NCBI GenBank assembly: GCA_011525745.1
Contig: WYBU01000009.1
Location: forward strand, 1-64,000
Origin: Planctomycetaceae bacterium
GTDB taxonomy: Bacteria; Planctomycetota; Phycisphaerae; UBA1845; UTPLA1
Direction of reading: 5' to 3'
Length of the DNA stretch: 64,000 bases
The position numbers and the translations under genes are program-made. Below the pieces are notes generated by a model. The model ran no database searches. It was given only the letters and a program-made list of their open reading frames with translations, and was not told where the DNA came from. Positions 1 through 8,725 of this stretch are shown here, one piece after another. Numbering within the stretch: position 1 is the first letter of the stretch; each line of letters begins with the position of its first letter.

Positions 1-2
1 AC

Positions 3-1052
3 AGCGATTGCATTAACATCCACAACGAAGCGTACGTCACGGACACCGATCCTTGCGTCGCCGACGTGGACCACGATGGCGACGGACTACCTACGTGCTA
101 CGAAGCTGCACACGCCACCTGCCTGGACGGCCTTGTCCCTGACGGCGACGCCGATCCGGATGGGGACGGGATGCCCAACTTCGACGAGTATTATTACGGC
201 ACGAATCCGTGCGCGCCGAATGCCCCGCCGAATTGCGACGACGGCGTCGAGTGCACGATCGATATCTGGACCGGCTATCCGGGCGGTTGTCAGCACATCA
301 TCAGAATTCTTAGCTGCCTGGCGATCTGCGACGACAACCATCCCTGTCCGAAGATTCCCGGACTCCACGAGCAATGCGTCTCCCACGTGTGCGACTATTG
401 GCCCGAGTGCGGGAGCGACGCCGACTGCGATGAAGGCGAGTGCTGCGGTGTGTTCGGCTGTTTGCCCTGCGGCGAGGAGCACGTCGTCGACTCCGCCGTG
501 CTCGGGGCGATTCAATATGGGATCGGCTTTGAATGGTTCGGAAATGAACTGCACGTCACGACAAACTCACCTGGCGTGGCATACGGCGACTACGTATTGC
601 CTGCCAACGCCGGGTTGCTTGTATTCGAATACCAACTGATTGCGCCGGCGGCAGACGAAATCATGTCGCTCAGTTTTGGCGACGCCTCGCTCTTTCAAAC
701 CGGCGCTCCGACGCCGCCGGATGCGTGGCAGTCCATCGCGGTCAACGTGCGTCATCTTGCGGGCCAAACCGGCTGGCTGACGTTCGCCCTTCTCGAGGGC
801 GCGGTAAATCCGCCCGGCGACCTACTGAAGATCCGCGATGTCCGGCTGACCGACGATTCCTTCGTGCCAGGCTTCAAAGGCGATGTCAATCTCGACGGCG
901 GACTCGACGGTGCGGACATTCAGCCGTTCGTGGACGCATTGTTGGGCGGCAATGCCAGTCCCTACACACTGTTCGCGGCCGACTTGAACGGAGACGATAT
1001 CGTCGACGGATACGACTTGGCGCCCTTCGTCGCGTTGCTGCTTGCGGCGTAA
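3..1052 (+). CDS. Secreted Cys-rich protein with dockerin-like C-terminus (5' partial)
   Basis: The frame is open from the first bases of the window, so the start lies upstream. The visible part opens with calcium-loop repeats of the DxDxDG type (DHDGDG, DPDGDG), as in thrombospondin type 3 repeats. A cysteine-rich stretch follows (NCDDGVECT and CGSDADCDEGECCG). A beta-rich central region comes next. The last 60 residues hold two dockerin-like calcium loops (GDVNLDGGLDGAD and DLNGDDIVDGYD). Secreted planctomycete proteins often end this way, and the tail is thought to mediate protein docking or surface retention. The protein is inferred to be exported, but its signal peptide is outside the window. 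No catalytic domain is recognised. Confidence 0.75.
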   Translation, partial: SDCINIHNEAYVTDTDPCVADVDHDGDGLPTCYEAAHATCLDGLVPDGDADPDGDGMPNFDEYYYGTNPCAPNAPPNCDDGVECTIDIWTGYPGGCQHIIRILSCLAICDDNHPCPKIPGLHEQCVSHVCDYWPECGSDADCDEGECCGVFGCLPCGEEHVVDSAVLGAIQYGIGFEWFGNELHVTTNSPGVAYGDYVLPANAGLLVFEYQLIAPAADEIMSLSFGDASLFQTGAPTPPDAWQSIAVNVRHLAGQTGWLTFALLEGAVNPPGDLLKIRDVRLTDDSFVPGFKGDVNLDGGLDGADIQPFVDALLGGNASPYTLFAADLNGDDIVDGYDLAPFVALLLAA

Positions 1053-1348
1053 TCCCGCTCGCCAACGGTGGCTTGCGGCGGAGCCGGTCAATCGTCGGAA
1101 AGCCGATGGCGGCGTAAGTGCGGTTGACGACAAAGCCCTGGGCGCAAACCAGCTCGACGCGAAGCTCCGGCTCGTGCGGCACGTCGACGCGGAATTGGTT
1201 TCGCACCCCGGCGACAACTCGAACCCGTTTCGCGTACATATCAGATATCGCCGCCGCATCGAGCCGGCGGCAAGCATCGACATCTTCGCCGGACGACCGG
1301 CCGGGCGCGGAGCGCACGTCGGCGTGGGCCAGCACGGAGGCAGCGCCC

Positions 1349-1573
1349 ATGCGACCCGCGCCCGACGATCCGTCCAATTACTCCGCACATCAGCGCCTGC
1401 GCGAGCTGACGGCCATTTTGGCGCGCGGGATTCATCGGTTACGCGCGCGGCCGCCAGTCCCTGCGGAAATCTGCAAGATTCCGGCGGAATTGTCGCAAAC
1501 CGGCCTTGATCCGGGCGCGAGGACTTGCCCTCATGGGGTCGTGGCGACGCCACGCGAGAACGGAGATCGATGA
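1349..1573 (+). CDS. Small hypothetical protein upstream of DUF2924 remnant
   Basis: This 74-residue frame has a good ribosome site (GGAGG, 8 nt before ATG). It ends in TGA directly before the ATG of the DUF2924 remnant. The centre reads HQRLRELTAILARGIHRLR, a short basic helix. From memory, small proteins of this kind sit just upstream of DUF2924 genes in phage-like or integrative cassettes of planctomycetes and proteobacteria, usually followed by a serine recombinase. No recombinase is present here. The function of this family is not known to me. The protein looks intact, but its cassette is broken. Confidence 0.55.
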   Translation: MRPAPDDPSNYSAHQRLRELTAILARGIHRLRARPPVPAEICKIPAELSQTGLDPGARTCPHGVVATPRENGDR

Positions 1574-1810
1574 ATGCCGATCGATGTCGAAATTGCGGTG
1601 AAAACGCTGAACCGAATGACGGTGATGCAGCTCCGCCAGCGCTACGCCGAGGTCTTCGGCGAGGCGACGCGGTCGTTCAACAAGCAGCATCTGGTCAAGC
1701 GGATCGCCTGGCGGCTCCAGGCCATCCACGAAGCCGACCTCTCTGAGCGCGCCCGCCGCCGGGCCCGCGAACTGGCCCACGCCGCCGACCTGCGTATTCG
1801 GCCGCCCGCC
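1574..1810 (+). pseudogene. DUF2924 protein, 3'-truncated remnant
   Basis: The first 78 or so residues match the DUF2924 N-terminus: MTVMQLRQRYAEVFGEA, then FNKQHLVKRIAWRLQA, then LSERARRRARELAHAADLR. Family members are usually about 150 residues and continue into a beta-rich half. Here the similarity stops near base 1810. The frame then runs on without homology into the start of chrA, which is read in another frame. The gene therefore appears to have been cut by the event that placed chrA here. DUF2924 proteins normally accompany site-specific recombinases in integrated elements, so this is probably an integration fossil. Confidence 0.6.
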
Positions 1811-1868
1811 AATCGCGCAATCCATCGCGCATCCCCCGCCCGCGCAACGGGATCGTACACTGCCCCCT

Positions 1869-3065
1869 ATGGACCATCCGGCCCCCGCCAAACCCCCCAG
1901 CCCCGCCGCGCCAGGCCGCGGGGGCCTCTCGGAACTGGCGCTGGTCTTCCTGCGGCTCGGGGCCACCGCCTTCGGCGGGCCGGCGGTGCACGTGGCGATG
2001 CTCGAACAGGAGGTGGTCCACCGCCGCAAGTGGCTGACGCACGAGAAATTCCTCGACCTGCTCGGCGCGACCAACCTCATCCCGGGGCCGAACTCGACCG
2101 AGATGGCCATCCACATCGGCCTGCTGCGGGGCGGCCGGCGCGGGCTGCTCGTCGCGGGAAGCTGCTTCATCATCCCCGCCTTCATCATCACGTTCGCCTG
2201 CGCGTGGTTCTACGCGCGCTACGCCCAACTGCCGCAGCTTCAGGGCGTTCTCTACGGCGTCAAGCCGGTCGTGCTGGCGATCGTCGTGCAGGCGTTGTGG
2301 CGGCTGGGGCGCACGGCGCTGAAATCGCCGCCGGCGATCGGCCTCGCCGTCGCCGCGCTGGCGGCCGGCCTGCTGGGCGTGAATGAGCTGATCGTGCTGC
2401 TCGGCGCGGGCGTCGTCGCGCCGCTGCTGCGGGGCGGCCTGGCGTTGCGCGGCCCTCGCCGGCCGCCGACGGCGACGATGTTGCTCCTCCCGCCGCTGCT
2501 GCCGCTGGGCGTGACGGCGCCGGCGACGAGCGCCGCGGCCGGCGCGTTCGGGCTGCTGCCGATGTTCCTGTTTTTCCTGAAGGTCGGGGCGGTGCTCTAC
2601 GGCAGCGGGTACGTGTTGCTGGCGTTTCTGCGCGGCGACCTGGTGGAGCGCTGGGGCTGGTTGACGGAGTCGCAACTGCTGGACGCCATCGCAATCGGCC
2701 AGGTCACGCCGGGGCCGTTGTTCACGACGGCCACGTTCATCGGTTACGTGCTGGGGGGACCGGCCGGGGCGTGTCTGGCGACGGCGGGGATTTTCCTGCC
2801 GGCGTTCGTTTTCGTCGCGCTGAGCGCCCCGCTGCTGCCGCGCCTGCGGAGGTCGAAAACGGCCGGCGCGTTTCTCGACGGGGTGAACGCGGCGTCGCTG
2901 GCGCTGATGGCCGCGGTGACGCTGCAACTGCTGGGCAGCGCGTTCGTCGACACGCTGACCGTGATTCTGGGCATCGCCGGCGCGGTGATCCTGTTGGCCT
3001 CGCGGGTGAATCCGATCTGGCTGGTGGCGGGCGCGGGGGCGCTGGGGCTGGCGCTTCGAGTCTGA
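1869..3065 (+). CDS. chrA: Chromate transporter, CHR family (long, two-domain)
   Basis: The 398-residue polytopic membrane protein has two homologous CHR halves. The N-half contains FLRLGATAFGGPAVHVAML and NLIPGPNSTEMAIHIG. The C-half repeats the pattern with FFLKVGAVLYGSGYVLLAFL and GQVTPGPLFTTATFIGY. These GGP and PGP motifs and the length are typical of two-domain ChrA proteins, which export chromate and reduce its accumulation. No ChrB-like regulator or reductase is adjacent. It starts at the ATG after the broken DUF2924 gene and ends 6 bases before the convergent PEP-CTERM gene. Confidence 0.92.
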   Translation: MDHPAPAKPPSPAAPGRGGLSELALVFLRLGATAFGGPAVHVAMLEQEVVHRRKWLTHEKFLDLLGATNLIPGPNSTEMAIHIGLLRGGRRGLLVAGSCFIIPAFIITFACAWFYARYAQLPQLQGVLYGVKPVVLAIVVQALWRLGRTALKSPPAIGLAVAALAAGLLGVNELIVLLGAGVVAPLLRGGLALRGPRRPPTATMLLLPPLLPLGVTAPATSAAAGAFGLLPMFLFFLKVGAVLYGSGYVLLAFLRGDLVERWGWLTESQLLDAIAIGQVTPGPLFTTATFIGYVLGGPAGACLATAGIFLPAFVFVALSAPLLPRLRRSKTAGAFLDGVNAASLALMAAVTLQLLGSAFVDTLTVILGIAGAVILLASRVNPIWLVAGAGALGLALRV

Positions 3066-3071
3066 TCGCCC

Positions 3072-4214
3072 TCAGCTCGCTTGTTTGAGCTGCCGCCGCG
3101 CCATCGCCGCCGCCAGCGCGAGAAGAACCAGCGTCCCCGGTTCCGGAATCGTCGCGATCCAGCCTTCGACGTGGCCGCCGGGATTCAAGCCGTAGCCGGC
3201 GATTGTGCGGCCGTCGGCCGAGACGCCCACGGCGTCGTGGAGTGTCCAGCCGCGCAGGTCGATCCCGCCCGCGGTGAGCACGTCGTGCAGCCGCCTCATG
3301 CCGTGCACCGCGTCCCAGATGAACGCCTCGTTGCCGTCGCTGCCTTCGCCGAACCCCACGATCACGCCGCCATCCGCCGACACGCCCTTCGCGTACGACG
3401 CCACGCCGCCGCCCGGCAGATCGCCCAGGACTGTCAGGCCGCCGCCGGTCGTCCACAGCACAGCCTCGACGCCCGTCGCCGACGTGCCCCAGCCGACCGC
3501 CAGCAGGCCATCGGGCGAGATGCCCAGCGCCTCGCTTTCGTGCGGCCCGCCGGGGATATCGCCGAGTCCGACGATGCCGCCGGCGAATGTCCAGCGAATC
3601 GCCTCGCGCCCGGTTACGCCGGTTCCCGTGCCGACGATCACGCTGCCATCGGCCGAAATCGCGCTGGCGACGCTCGAAAAGATGCCGCCCGGCAAATCAC
3701 CGATGCCCTGAATGCCGCCGCCGGCCGTCCAGCGGAACCCCTCCTGCCCGTTGGCCGACGCACCGCCACCGACCACCACAGCGCCATCGGCCGAGACAGC
3801 CAGGGCCGTGCCGCCCTGTCCGCCGCCGGGGAGATCGCCCAGCCCGATCATGCCCGTCGCGGACGTCCAGGCAAACGGCTCGCGCGCCCCGACCGGCGAG
3901 GCGCCGCCGACGGCCCACGCGCCGTAATAGGATACGCCGTAGCCGAAACTGCCGAACCCGTCGCCGGGCAGGTCGCCCAATCCCACGATGCCCGTGTCGG
4001 CCCGCCAGCGAAAGGCCTCGTCGTCGCCGTTGTCCGACGAACTGGTCCCGACGACCGTGCTGCCGTCGGACGACAACGCGAAGGCGTAGCTCTGCGTCGC
4101 TCCGCCGGGCAGATCGCCGAGCGGCAGGAACGTCATGCCCTGGCCAAGTGCGGACGTTGAAAGTACGGCCGCCAGCGTCATTGCCATCAGCGCCGTCCTC
4201 GGCCAAGCGTTCAT
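3072..4214 (-). CDS. PEP-CTERM protein with HAF repeats
   Basis: The start chosen is ATG at 4214 (MNAWPRTALMAMTLAAVLS), which gives a clean signal peptide. The frame is open further upstream only because it passes through a dispersed palindrome. The 380-residue product has six repeats centred on LGDLPGG, each followed by a segment like SADGSVIVG and then an (A/E)xxW segment. This is the HAF repeat pattern of extracellular proteins. It ends in a PEP-CTERM signal: PEPGTLVLLALAAAMARR. Such proteins are processed and anchored by an exosortase, which is not encoded in this window. The molecular role is unknown; a surface or extracellular matrix protein is likely. Confidence 0.9.
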   Translation of the reverse strand: MNAWPRTALMAMTLAAVLSTSALGQGMTFLPLGDLPGGATQSYAFALSSDGSTVVGTSSSDNGDDEAFRWRADTGIVGLGDLPGDGFGSFGYGVSYYGAWAVGGASPVGAREPFAWTSATGMIGLGDLPGGGQGGTALAVSADGAVVVGGGASANGQEGFRWTAGGGIQGIGDLPGGIFSSVASAISADGSVIVGTGTGVTGREAIRWTFAGGIVGLGDIPGGPHESEALGISPDGLLAVGWGTSATGVEAVLWTTGGGLTVLGDLPGGGVASYAKGVSADGGVIVGFGEGSDGNEAFIWDAVHGMRRLHDVLTAGGIDLRGWTLHDAVGVSADGRTIAGYGLNPGGHVEGWIATIPEPGTLVLLALAAAMARRQLKQAS

Positions 4215-4222
4215 ATCCGTCG

Positions 4223-4286
4223 CCCCCGCGCAGGCGGGGGTCCAGCGATAGCCCCGATACGGGTAGATTCCCGCCTGGGCGGGAAT
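4223..4286. repeat. Pair of REP-like palindromes
   Basis: Two short palindromes lie back to back upstream of the HAF-repeat gene: CCCCCGCGCAGGCGGGGG and, after 26 bases, ATTCCCGCCTGGGCGGGAAT. The second belongs to a family seen again near 11503, 18832, 27259 and 27385. Similar GC-rich palindromes are common between genes in many bacteria. No function can be assigned. Confidence 0.7.
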
Positions 4287-4605
4287 GCCGCGCCGCCGCC
4301 CGCGGCTGTGTCGTGTTTCGCGCGAGGGTCGGCGCATGGCCGCCGCCGCGTGAGTTACGGGCGTTTCTGAAAAGCGATCCGCCGACGCATGAAGGGACGC
4401 ATCGTGCATGTTCCCGCTCCGCCTGCACAGTCCGACGGTGCGAAGGCCTGTGGATGATGGTGCTCGTGTATGAGACGATCATAACAAAGGGCGGATGGCG
4501 GGTTCAAGCGGGAGATCGGCGGCGCGTTGCGCCAACGCCGCGGGTTGACGATCGTGAGTACGAAGCCCGCGATTTCCAGATTGCGACTGGAGGCGCCGAT
4601 GCGAG

Positions 4606-4752
4606 GTTCTCATCGACACGGAAGAGCAGCGCGTTGTCCGCGAGACCATCGTGGCGCTGACGGCCGACCCGGACCTGTACCAGCGCGGCGGCATATTTGT
4701 CAGTGTCATCCGCGACCGGCGCACCGTCCAAGCCGTAACGGAATACGTTCTT
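4606..4752 (+). pseudogene. Fragment of phage/plasmid primase-like protein
   Basis: This frame reads LIDTEEQRVVRETIVALTA, then DPDLYQRGGIFVSVIRD. It closely resembles, from memory, an N-terminal segment (TDEHRV..ALAADP.LYQRGG.LV.VVRD) of large primase or replication proteins on planctomycete and proteobacterial mobile elements. There is no start codon or ribosome site, and the upstream sequence is in another frame. About 50 codons survive, and the frame closes at a TAG inside the 3' end of the neighbouring minus-strand gene. It is interpreted as a decayed fragment. The family assignment is by memory and should be searched. Confidence 0.45.
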
Positions 4753-4764
4753 CAAGCACTCGTT

Positions 4765-6453
4765 TCAGACGTAACGGCGAGCGGACTTGGGCCGGCATCG
4801 CACCAACATCGATGCGATGCCAAATAGAATGAGGCTTCCGGGTTCCGGCACCGTGGCGACGAATATGCCCTGGCTGTCATCCGTGAACTCTGCACGGAAG
4901 GCGATCTGTCTATTATCATTCAGACCGATCGGGTAACCGTTGGCAGTCCCGGTCAATAGGTGCAGCGCCCTGATCGTTCGGAGGTCGCCGGGTCCCACCT
5001 CAAGGACGTCGCCGGTGCGTGCCACGAGCGACTGTGTGCCGTCCAGGTCGATTAACCAGATGCCCCTATCGTTGAGATTTGTAATGACGTCGGGGCCGGT
5101 CAGAAATCCGTAAAGCGCAACGTCGCCCATCGCGTTCATCGCGAAGTAATCGAAGTTGTACTCGAAAACGGTTTCAGGCTCGGTGCCTGCCGCGTGGTCA
5201 CCGGAACTGACGATGAGCGACAGCGCGTCGACGGGCCCTCGCCAAATGCCCGCGTGTGCTGACGCGGAACCGAGCGAGCCACCGGGAAAGGCGACTCCCA
5301 CGTTACTCATGGCAGGCGAGCCGAGCTGGACGAATACTTCATCTGAAGGTGTACCTGGCGCATGATCTCCCTCGCGCGCCGCCAGCAGGATGTCCCCGGC
5401 TGACCCCACCCAAATGGCGTCGTCATTATTGGAGCCGATGCCGGCGCCTGCGACGCGACCCCAGAACGCGACCTGTCCTGAGTCGCTTATCGCACGATTG
5501 TGATTTGGATGAATCTGCGAGTAATGGGCGCCGCCCGCGACGCCCGCTGCTGGATCACCAAGGCGCATGACCAGTGCAAGATTGTCCGCCGGACCTGCCC
5601 ACAGCCCGGCGGAAGTCGGGAACGTCACGCCCGGCCCCTCGATCGAAGAATAGAAGAACACGTGGTTCGAGGCGTTCAGCGATGGGACGTAGATCGACGA
5701 AAACGTAACGCCGGACGGGGTGCCCGGCGCAGATGTGCCTGTGTGCGGGCCAAGCTGAAGATTCGATGGCGTTCCGAAGAGTATCGCGGATCCGCTGTTT
5801 CCGGCACTATCGCTTGTGCCGACATACATGGCGGTCTGCCCGTTCACGTTGAGTGCAGCAGGTTGGTTGAACCAAAAGCCTGAAACGGTCATTCCCGGCG
5901 GACCTTCTGGAAGGCCGTCGCCTTTTCTTAACATCAATGTGGTGTTTCCACCCGACCAATGAAAGTACGCTACATTATTGGTCTGAGTCACTCCCAGACC
6001 GCGCAGAGTGCTCCGAACGATGCCGGGGGACGTCCCGATCAACTCGAAATAGCTCTGAACGAAATCACCATATGTAATGTCGGGAAGGCCGGGGGCAGGA
6101 TCGCCGGCGCGGCTGACGAGCGACAAGTTTCCGTTTCCGCCCGTCCAGATTCCTGTATCATTGCCGAACGTGCCTGATGATGAGCCCGTGCAATTGACGC
6201 CGGGACCGACGAGGTTTGCGCGAAATCCGACTCGGCCCAGGCTGTCTATGGTCGGCGCGCTGAAAACCGACGGGTTTGATGCACAAAGGAGCCGTCCAAA
6301 ACCAACATCGGCCGGCGTGCCCGGAGCATGATCCCCTGTCAACGCAACGGTTTGTGTATTCGCTTGAGCAAAGAGCGGACTTGTGGCGGCCATCATCGGC
6401 ATGATCGCCATCAGCTGGAGAAACCGCGACAAAACCGATTCCGGTTTGTTCAT
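4765..6453 (-). CDS. PEP-CTERM protein with repeated GDHAPGTP-like segments
   Basis: The 562-residue protein begins with a signal peptide (MNKPESVLSRFLQLMAIMPM, then a small-residue region) and has a GAGG site before ATG. It contains about eight repeats of roughly 60 residues. Each carries a variant of GDHAPGTPxxVxF followed by a segment with (G/S)QxAF or similar. This matches the tandem-repeat class of choice-of-anchor proteins with NxxGxxAF motifs. The C-terminus is a PEP-CTERM anchor: VPEPGSLILFGIASMLV followed by basic residues. It is predicted to be exported and sorted by an exosortase. Function is unknown. It lies downstream of no obvious operon partner. Confidence 0.88.
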   Translation of the reverse strand: MNKPESVLSRFLQLMAIMPMMAATSPLFAQANTQTVALTGDHAPGTPADVGFGRLLCASNPSVFSAPTIDSLGRVGFRANLVGPGVNCTGSSSGTFGNDTGIWTGGNGNLSLVSRAGDPAPGLPDITYGDFVQSYFELIGTSPGIVRSTLRGLGVTQTNNVAYFHWSGGNTTLMLRKGDGLPEGPPGMTVSGFWFNQPAALNVNGQTAMYVGTSDSAGNSGSAILFGTPSNLQLGPHTGTSAPGTPSGVTFSSIYVPSLNASNHVFFYSSIEGPGVTFPTSAGLWAGPADNLALVMRLGDPAAGVAGGAHYSQIHPNHNRAISDSGQVAFWGRVAGAGIGSNNDDAIWVGSAGDILLAAREGDHAPGTPSDEVFVQLGSPAMSNVGVAFPGGSLGSASAHAGIWRGPVDALSLIVSSGDHAAGTEPETVFEYNFDYFAMNAMGDVALYGFLTGPDVITNLNDRGIWLIDLDGTQSLVARTGDVLEVGPGDLRTIRALHLLTGTANGYPIGLNDNRQIAFRAEFTDDSQGIFVATVPEPGSLILFGIASMLVRCRPKSARRYV

Positions 6454-6839
6454 GGTATCCTCGTTCCGCGCCTCGCGGACGCCGCCGGGCGACGGCTGAC
6501 AGGCACCATCATACCGCCATCACCAAATAACGGACAGTGCTCGCGCCGCGCAGAATAGACAGGGCGTGCCCAAAGAACCGCGACGCGGCTAATTACCGCG
6601 CTGCAAGGCGTTTACAGCGGTTCCAATCATCGAAATCGCTGGAATGGGCCACCGAAGGGAGGGAGGCGCTACGTCCCTGAATTACGTGCATTACGCCGCC
6701 TCACGGAAGAATGGGTACACGCGATAGATAGCCCGGTGGGCAGTGGCCTTGCGTCGCGGCCGACGACTCGGCTCACTCCCCTCGCCAACGACGAGGGACC
6801 ACCGAATGTCCGCGAAATCGTCGATCGTCGAACTGTCAC
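6454..6839. other. Intergenic, no gene recognised
   Basis: This stretch holds the upstream region of the minus-strand PEP-CTERM gene and the region before the Pnkp stump. Short frames here do not resemble known proteins. It is a plausible site of gene decay, because the N-terminal five-sixths of Pnkp is missing immediately downstream. Confidence 0.4.
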
Positions 6840-7283
6840 ATGCCCTTGGCCGGCGCGCTGGGCTGCCTGCTGACGTTCGCCGATGGCGAGCCGACCGCCT
6901 TCGTCTATTGTGCCGCCGCCGACCGCGAGCAGGCGGCGGTCGACTGGTGGGCCGCGCTGACGCAGCGCGGCGGCGAGGGGATGGTGGTCAAGCCGCTGGG
7001 GTTTATGACGCGCGGGCCGCGCGGGCTGGTGCAGCCAGCGATCAAGTGCCGCGGGCGTGAGTATCTGCGGATCATCTACGGGCCGGAGTACACGCTGCCG
7101 GAACACATCGAGCGGCTGCGCGGCCGTGGCCTGAACCGCAAGCGCGGGCTGGCGTTGCGGGAGTTTGCGCTGGGGATCGAGGCGCTGGAGCGATTCGTGC
7201 GCGGCGAGCCGCTGCGTCGCACGCACGAGTGCGTCTTCGGCGTGCTGGCGCTGGAGAGCGAGCCGGTGGATCCGAGGTTGTAA
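6840..7283 (+). pseudogene. C-terminal stump of polynucleotide kinase-phosphatase (Pnkp)
   Basis: From about base 6888 the frame matches the end of bacterial Pnkp, the ligase-like (adenylyltransferase) domain. Conserved segments are RGGEGMVVKP, QPAIKCRGREYLRIIYGPEY, KRGLALREFALGIEALERF and HECVFGVLALESEPVDPRL, ending exactly where the family ends. Full-length Pnkp is about 850 residues with kinase, phosphatase and ligase domains, and works with Hen1 in RNA repair. Only about 130 homologous residues remain, so the kinase, phosphatase and catalytic lysine regions are absent. No hen1 gene is nearby. The remaining reading frame is undamaged, so the loss may be recent, or the fragment may still be translated. 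Confidence 0.8.
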
Positions 7284-7532
7284 TCGGGGGGGCGGGTTCG
7301 CATCGGGTGCGAGCGCATGAAGCCGGGAAAGTCGAAAACAGACGTCGAAACGTCGAACAAAGAGGCACGAAGGCCCGAACGAGCGGGGGAGCGTCAGCCG
7401 GGCTTGACGCGCGCGTCGTAGACAGCAAGCCATTTTTCAGACAATATGCGTCGCTACCCGTTGCGAGTCTGCGTCGCATTTGATTCGGACCATGTGTCCC
7501 GTTTCACGGCGCGCCACCGCGAAGGATACCTG

Positions 7533-8123
7533 ATGGCCCGAAATCTGTATGACGTTCTGCTCGTCCGCGAGCGTCGCCAACCCCGCACGGGCACACTGGG
7601 GCGCCAGACCGACTGGCTCGAGTTCTGCACGCTCAGGCTGTCGGCCGGACGGCTGCTGGTTTGTGACGCTCAGTTCGTGCCGGGAGAGGAAAGCGGGATG
7701 GTCGTCGATCTGCCGCCAGGGGAATACACGGTCGAAGCCCGCGTGATCGAGTATAAGGGCTGGTGGTCGCGCGATCGCCGCGTGTCTCGGGCGCGCGTGT
7801 ATCGCAACAGCAGCGTGCCTTTGCTGGGTCGGCGAATCGGCCAAACGTGGACCGACACCGCGGCAACGGGCTTCTGTGATTACGACGCGCTGTTGCGATG
7901 GTCCGAAGGAGACGAAGCGTTCTACCACGTTGTCGATCGAACGATGGAAACGGCGGACAAGTGCGGCATCGCGGTCTACGACGCGGCGACGGATGCCGTC
8001 GTGCCGTATGTCACGTCGGGTTTCGGCGACGGCGAGTTTCCGGTTTTCGAGCTGATCGCCGGCGGCCGGCGCGTGGGGATCGAAGTCGAGTTCATCGAAC
8101 CTGATGCCCCGTATCCGTTTTAA
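7533..8123 (+). CDS. DUF4241-like protein
   Basis: Start at ATG 7533 is chosen because GAAGGA lies 7 bases upstream; the frame is open to an ATG at 7446. The 196-residue protein shows a pattern seen in DUF4241 proteins: GRLLVCDAQFVPGEE, then DLPPGEYTVEARV with a basic R-rich stretch, a central acidic segment (GFCDYDALLRW), and a final GFGDGEFPVFELIAGGRRV. The last segment corresponds to the GDGxYPVYxGxDxxGRV signature. The family is uncharacterised and sometimes linked to immunity or toxin contexts. No toxin is adjacent here. It is likely cytoplasmic, with no signal peptide or membrane segment. Confidence 0.55.
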   Translation: MARNLYDVLLVRERRQPRTGTLGRQTDWLEFCTLRLSAGRLLVCDAQFVPGEESGMVVDLPPGEYTVEARVIEYKGWWSRDRRVSRARVYRNSSVPLLGRRIGQTWTDTAATGFCDYDALLRWSEGDEAFYHVVDRTMETADKCGIAVYDAATDAVVPYVTSGFGDGEFPVFELIAGGRRVGIEVEFIEPDAPYPF

Positions 8124-8142
8124 GTCGCAGCGGAGCCAGTAG

Positions 8143-8694
8143 ATGCAAGTCGGCCGCACGTCGAATTCATCGGCGCCGCTCACTTTTCAGCGCACCGCAT
8201 GGCTCGCCCTGGACGACGCCGGATTGCTGCGCCAGTGCGAGGTCGACACCTATCGCGCCAGCGGGCCGGGCGGGCAGAAGCGCAACAAGACCGATTCGGC
8301 CGTGCGGCTGCGGCATGTTCCGTCGGGGCAGATCGTTATTGCCGAAGAAAGCCGCTCGCAGCACCAGAACCGCGCCCGCGCGCTGAAGCGCCTGCGGGCG
8401 GCGCTGGCGCTGCACGTGCGACAGCCGCTCGACGCCGCGTCGGAACTGATCGCCCGCCACCGCGACGCGGACGGACGCATCGCCGTGTCCGCTCGGAACG
8501 CCGACTACTGGCCGCTGATGGCCCTGCTGCTCGACGCGCTGGCCGCCGCCGGCGGCGAGGTGCACCGCGCGGCCGATCGGCTCGGGCTGAGCACCGCTCG
8601 CCTGTCGGCGCTGATCACTTCGGATGAAAAAGTGATGGCCGAGGCGAACCGCCTGCGGCGCGAAGCGGGCCTGAAGCCGCTGACGCGGCGGTAA
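8143..8694 (+). CDS. Peptide chain release factor-like protein (GGQ domain)
   Basis: The 183-residue protein contains the class I release-factor catalytic signature [18 protein letters not shown]. The GGQ motif positions the water that hydrolyses peptidyl-tRNA. It lacks the codon-recognition domains of RF1 and RF2, so it resembles stalled-ribosome rescue proteins of the ArfB/PrfH group. The C-terminal half forms a helical domain ([20 protein letters not shown], then [10 protein letters not shown]) that is different from the basic tail of ArfB. Similar two-part proteins are common in planctomycetes. A GGAG site precedes ATG. It is convergent with the arsM-like gene, with a single palindrome between the two stops. 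Confidence 0.8.
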   Translation: MQVGRTSNSSAPLTFQRTAWLALDDAGLLRQCEVDTYRASGPGGQKRNKTDSAVRLRHVPSGQIVIAEESRSQHQNRARALKRLRAALALHVRQPLDAASELIARHRDADGRIAVSARNADYWPLMALLLDALAAAGGEVHRAADRLGLSTARLSALITSDEKVMAEANRLRREAGLKPLTRR

Positions 8695-8725
8695 GCATGC
8701 CAGCGGGGGGACCGACAAACATACA

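Noticed and set aside
886..1377. Minus-strand frame containing RVDVPHEPELRVELVCAQGF
   Set aside because: Part of it looks protein-like, but it overlaps the dockerin-like gene on the other strand, has no recognised family and no good start. Left unannotated.
1574..2386. 270-residue extension of the DUF2924 frame over chrA
   Set aside because: Similarity to DUF2924 stops near 1810. Beyond that the frame is Arg/Pro-rich shadow of chrA.
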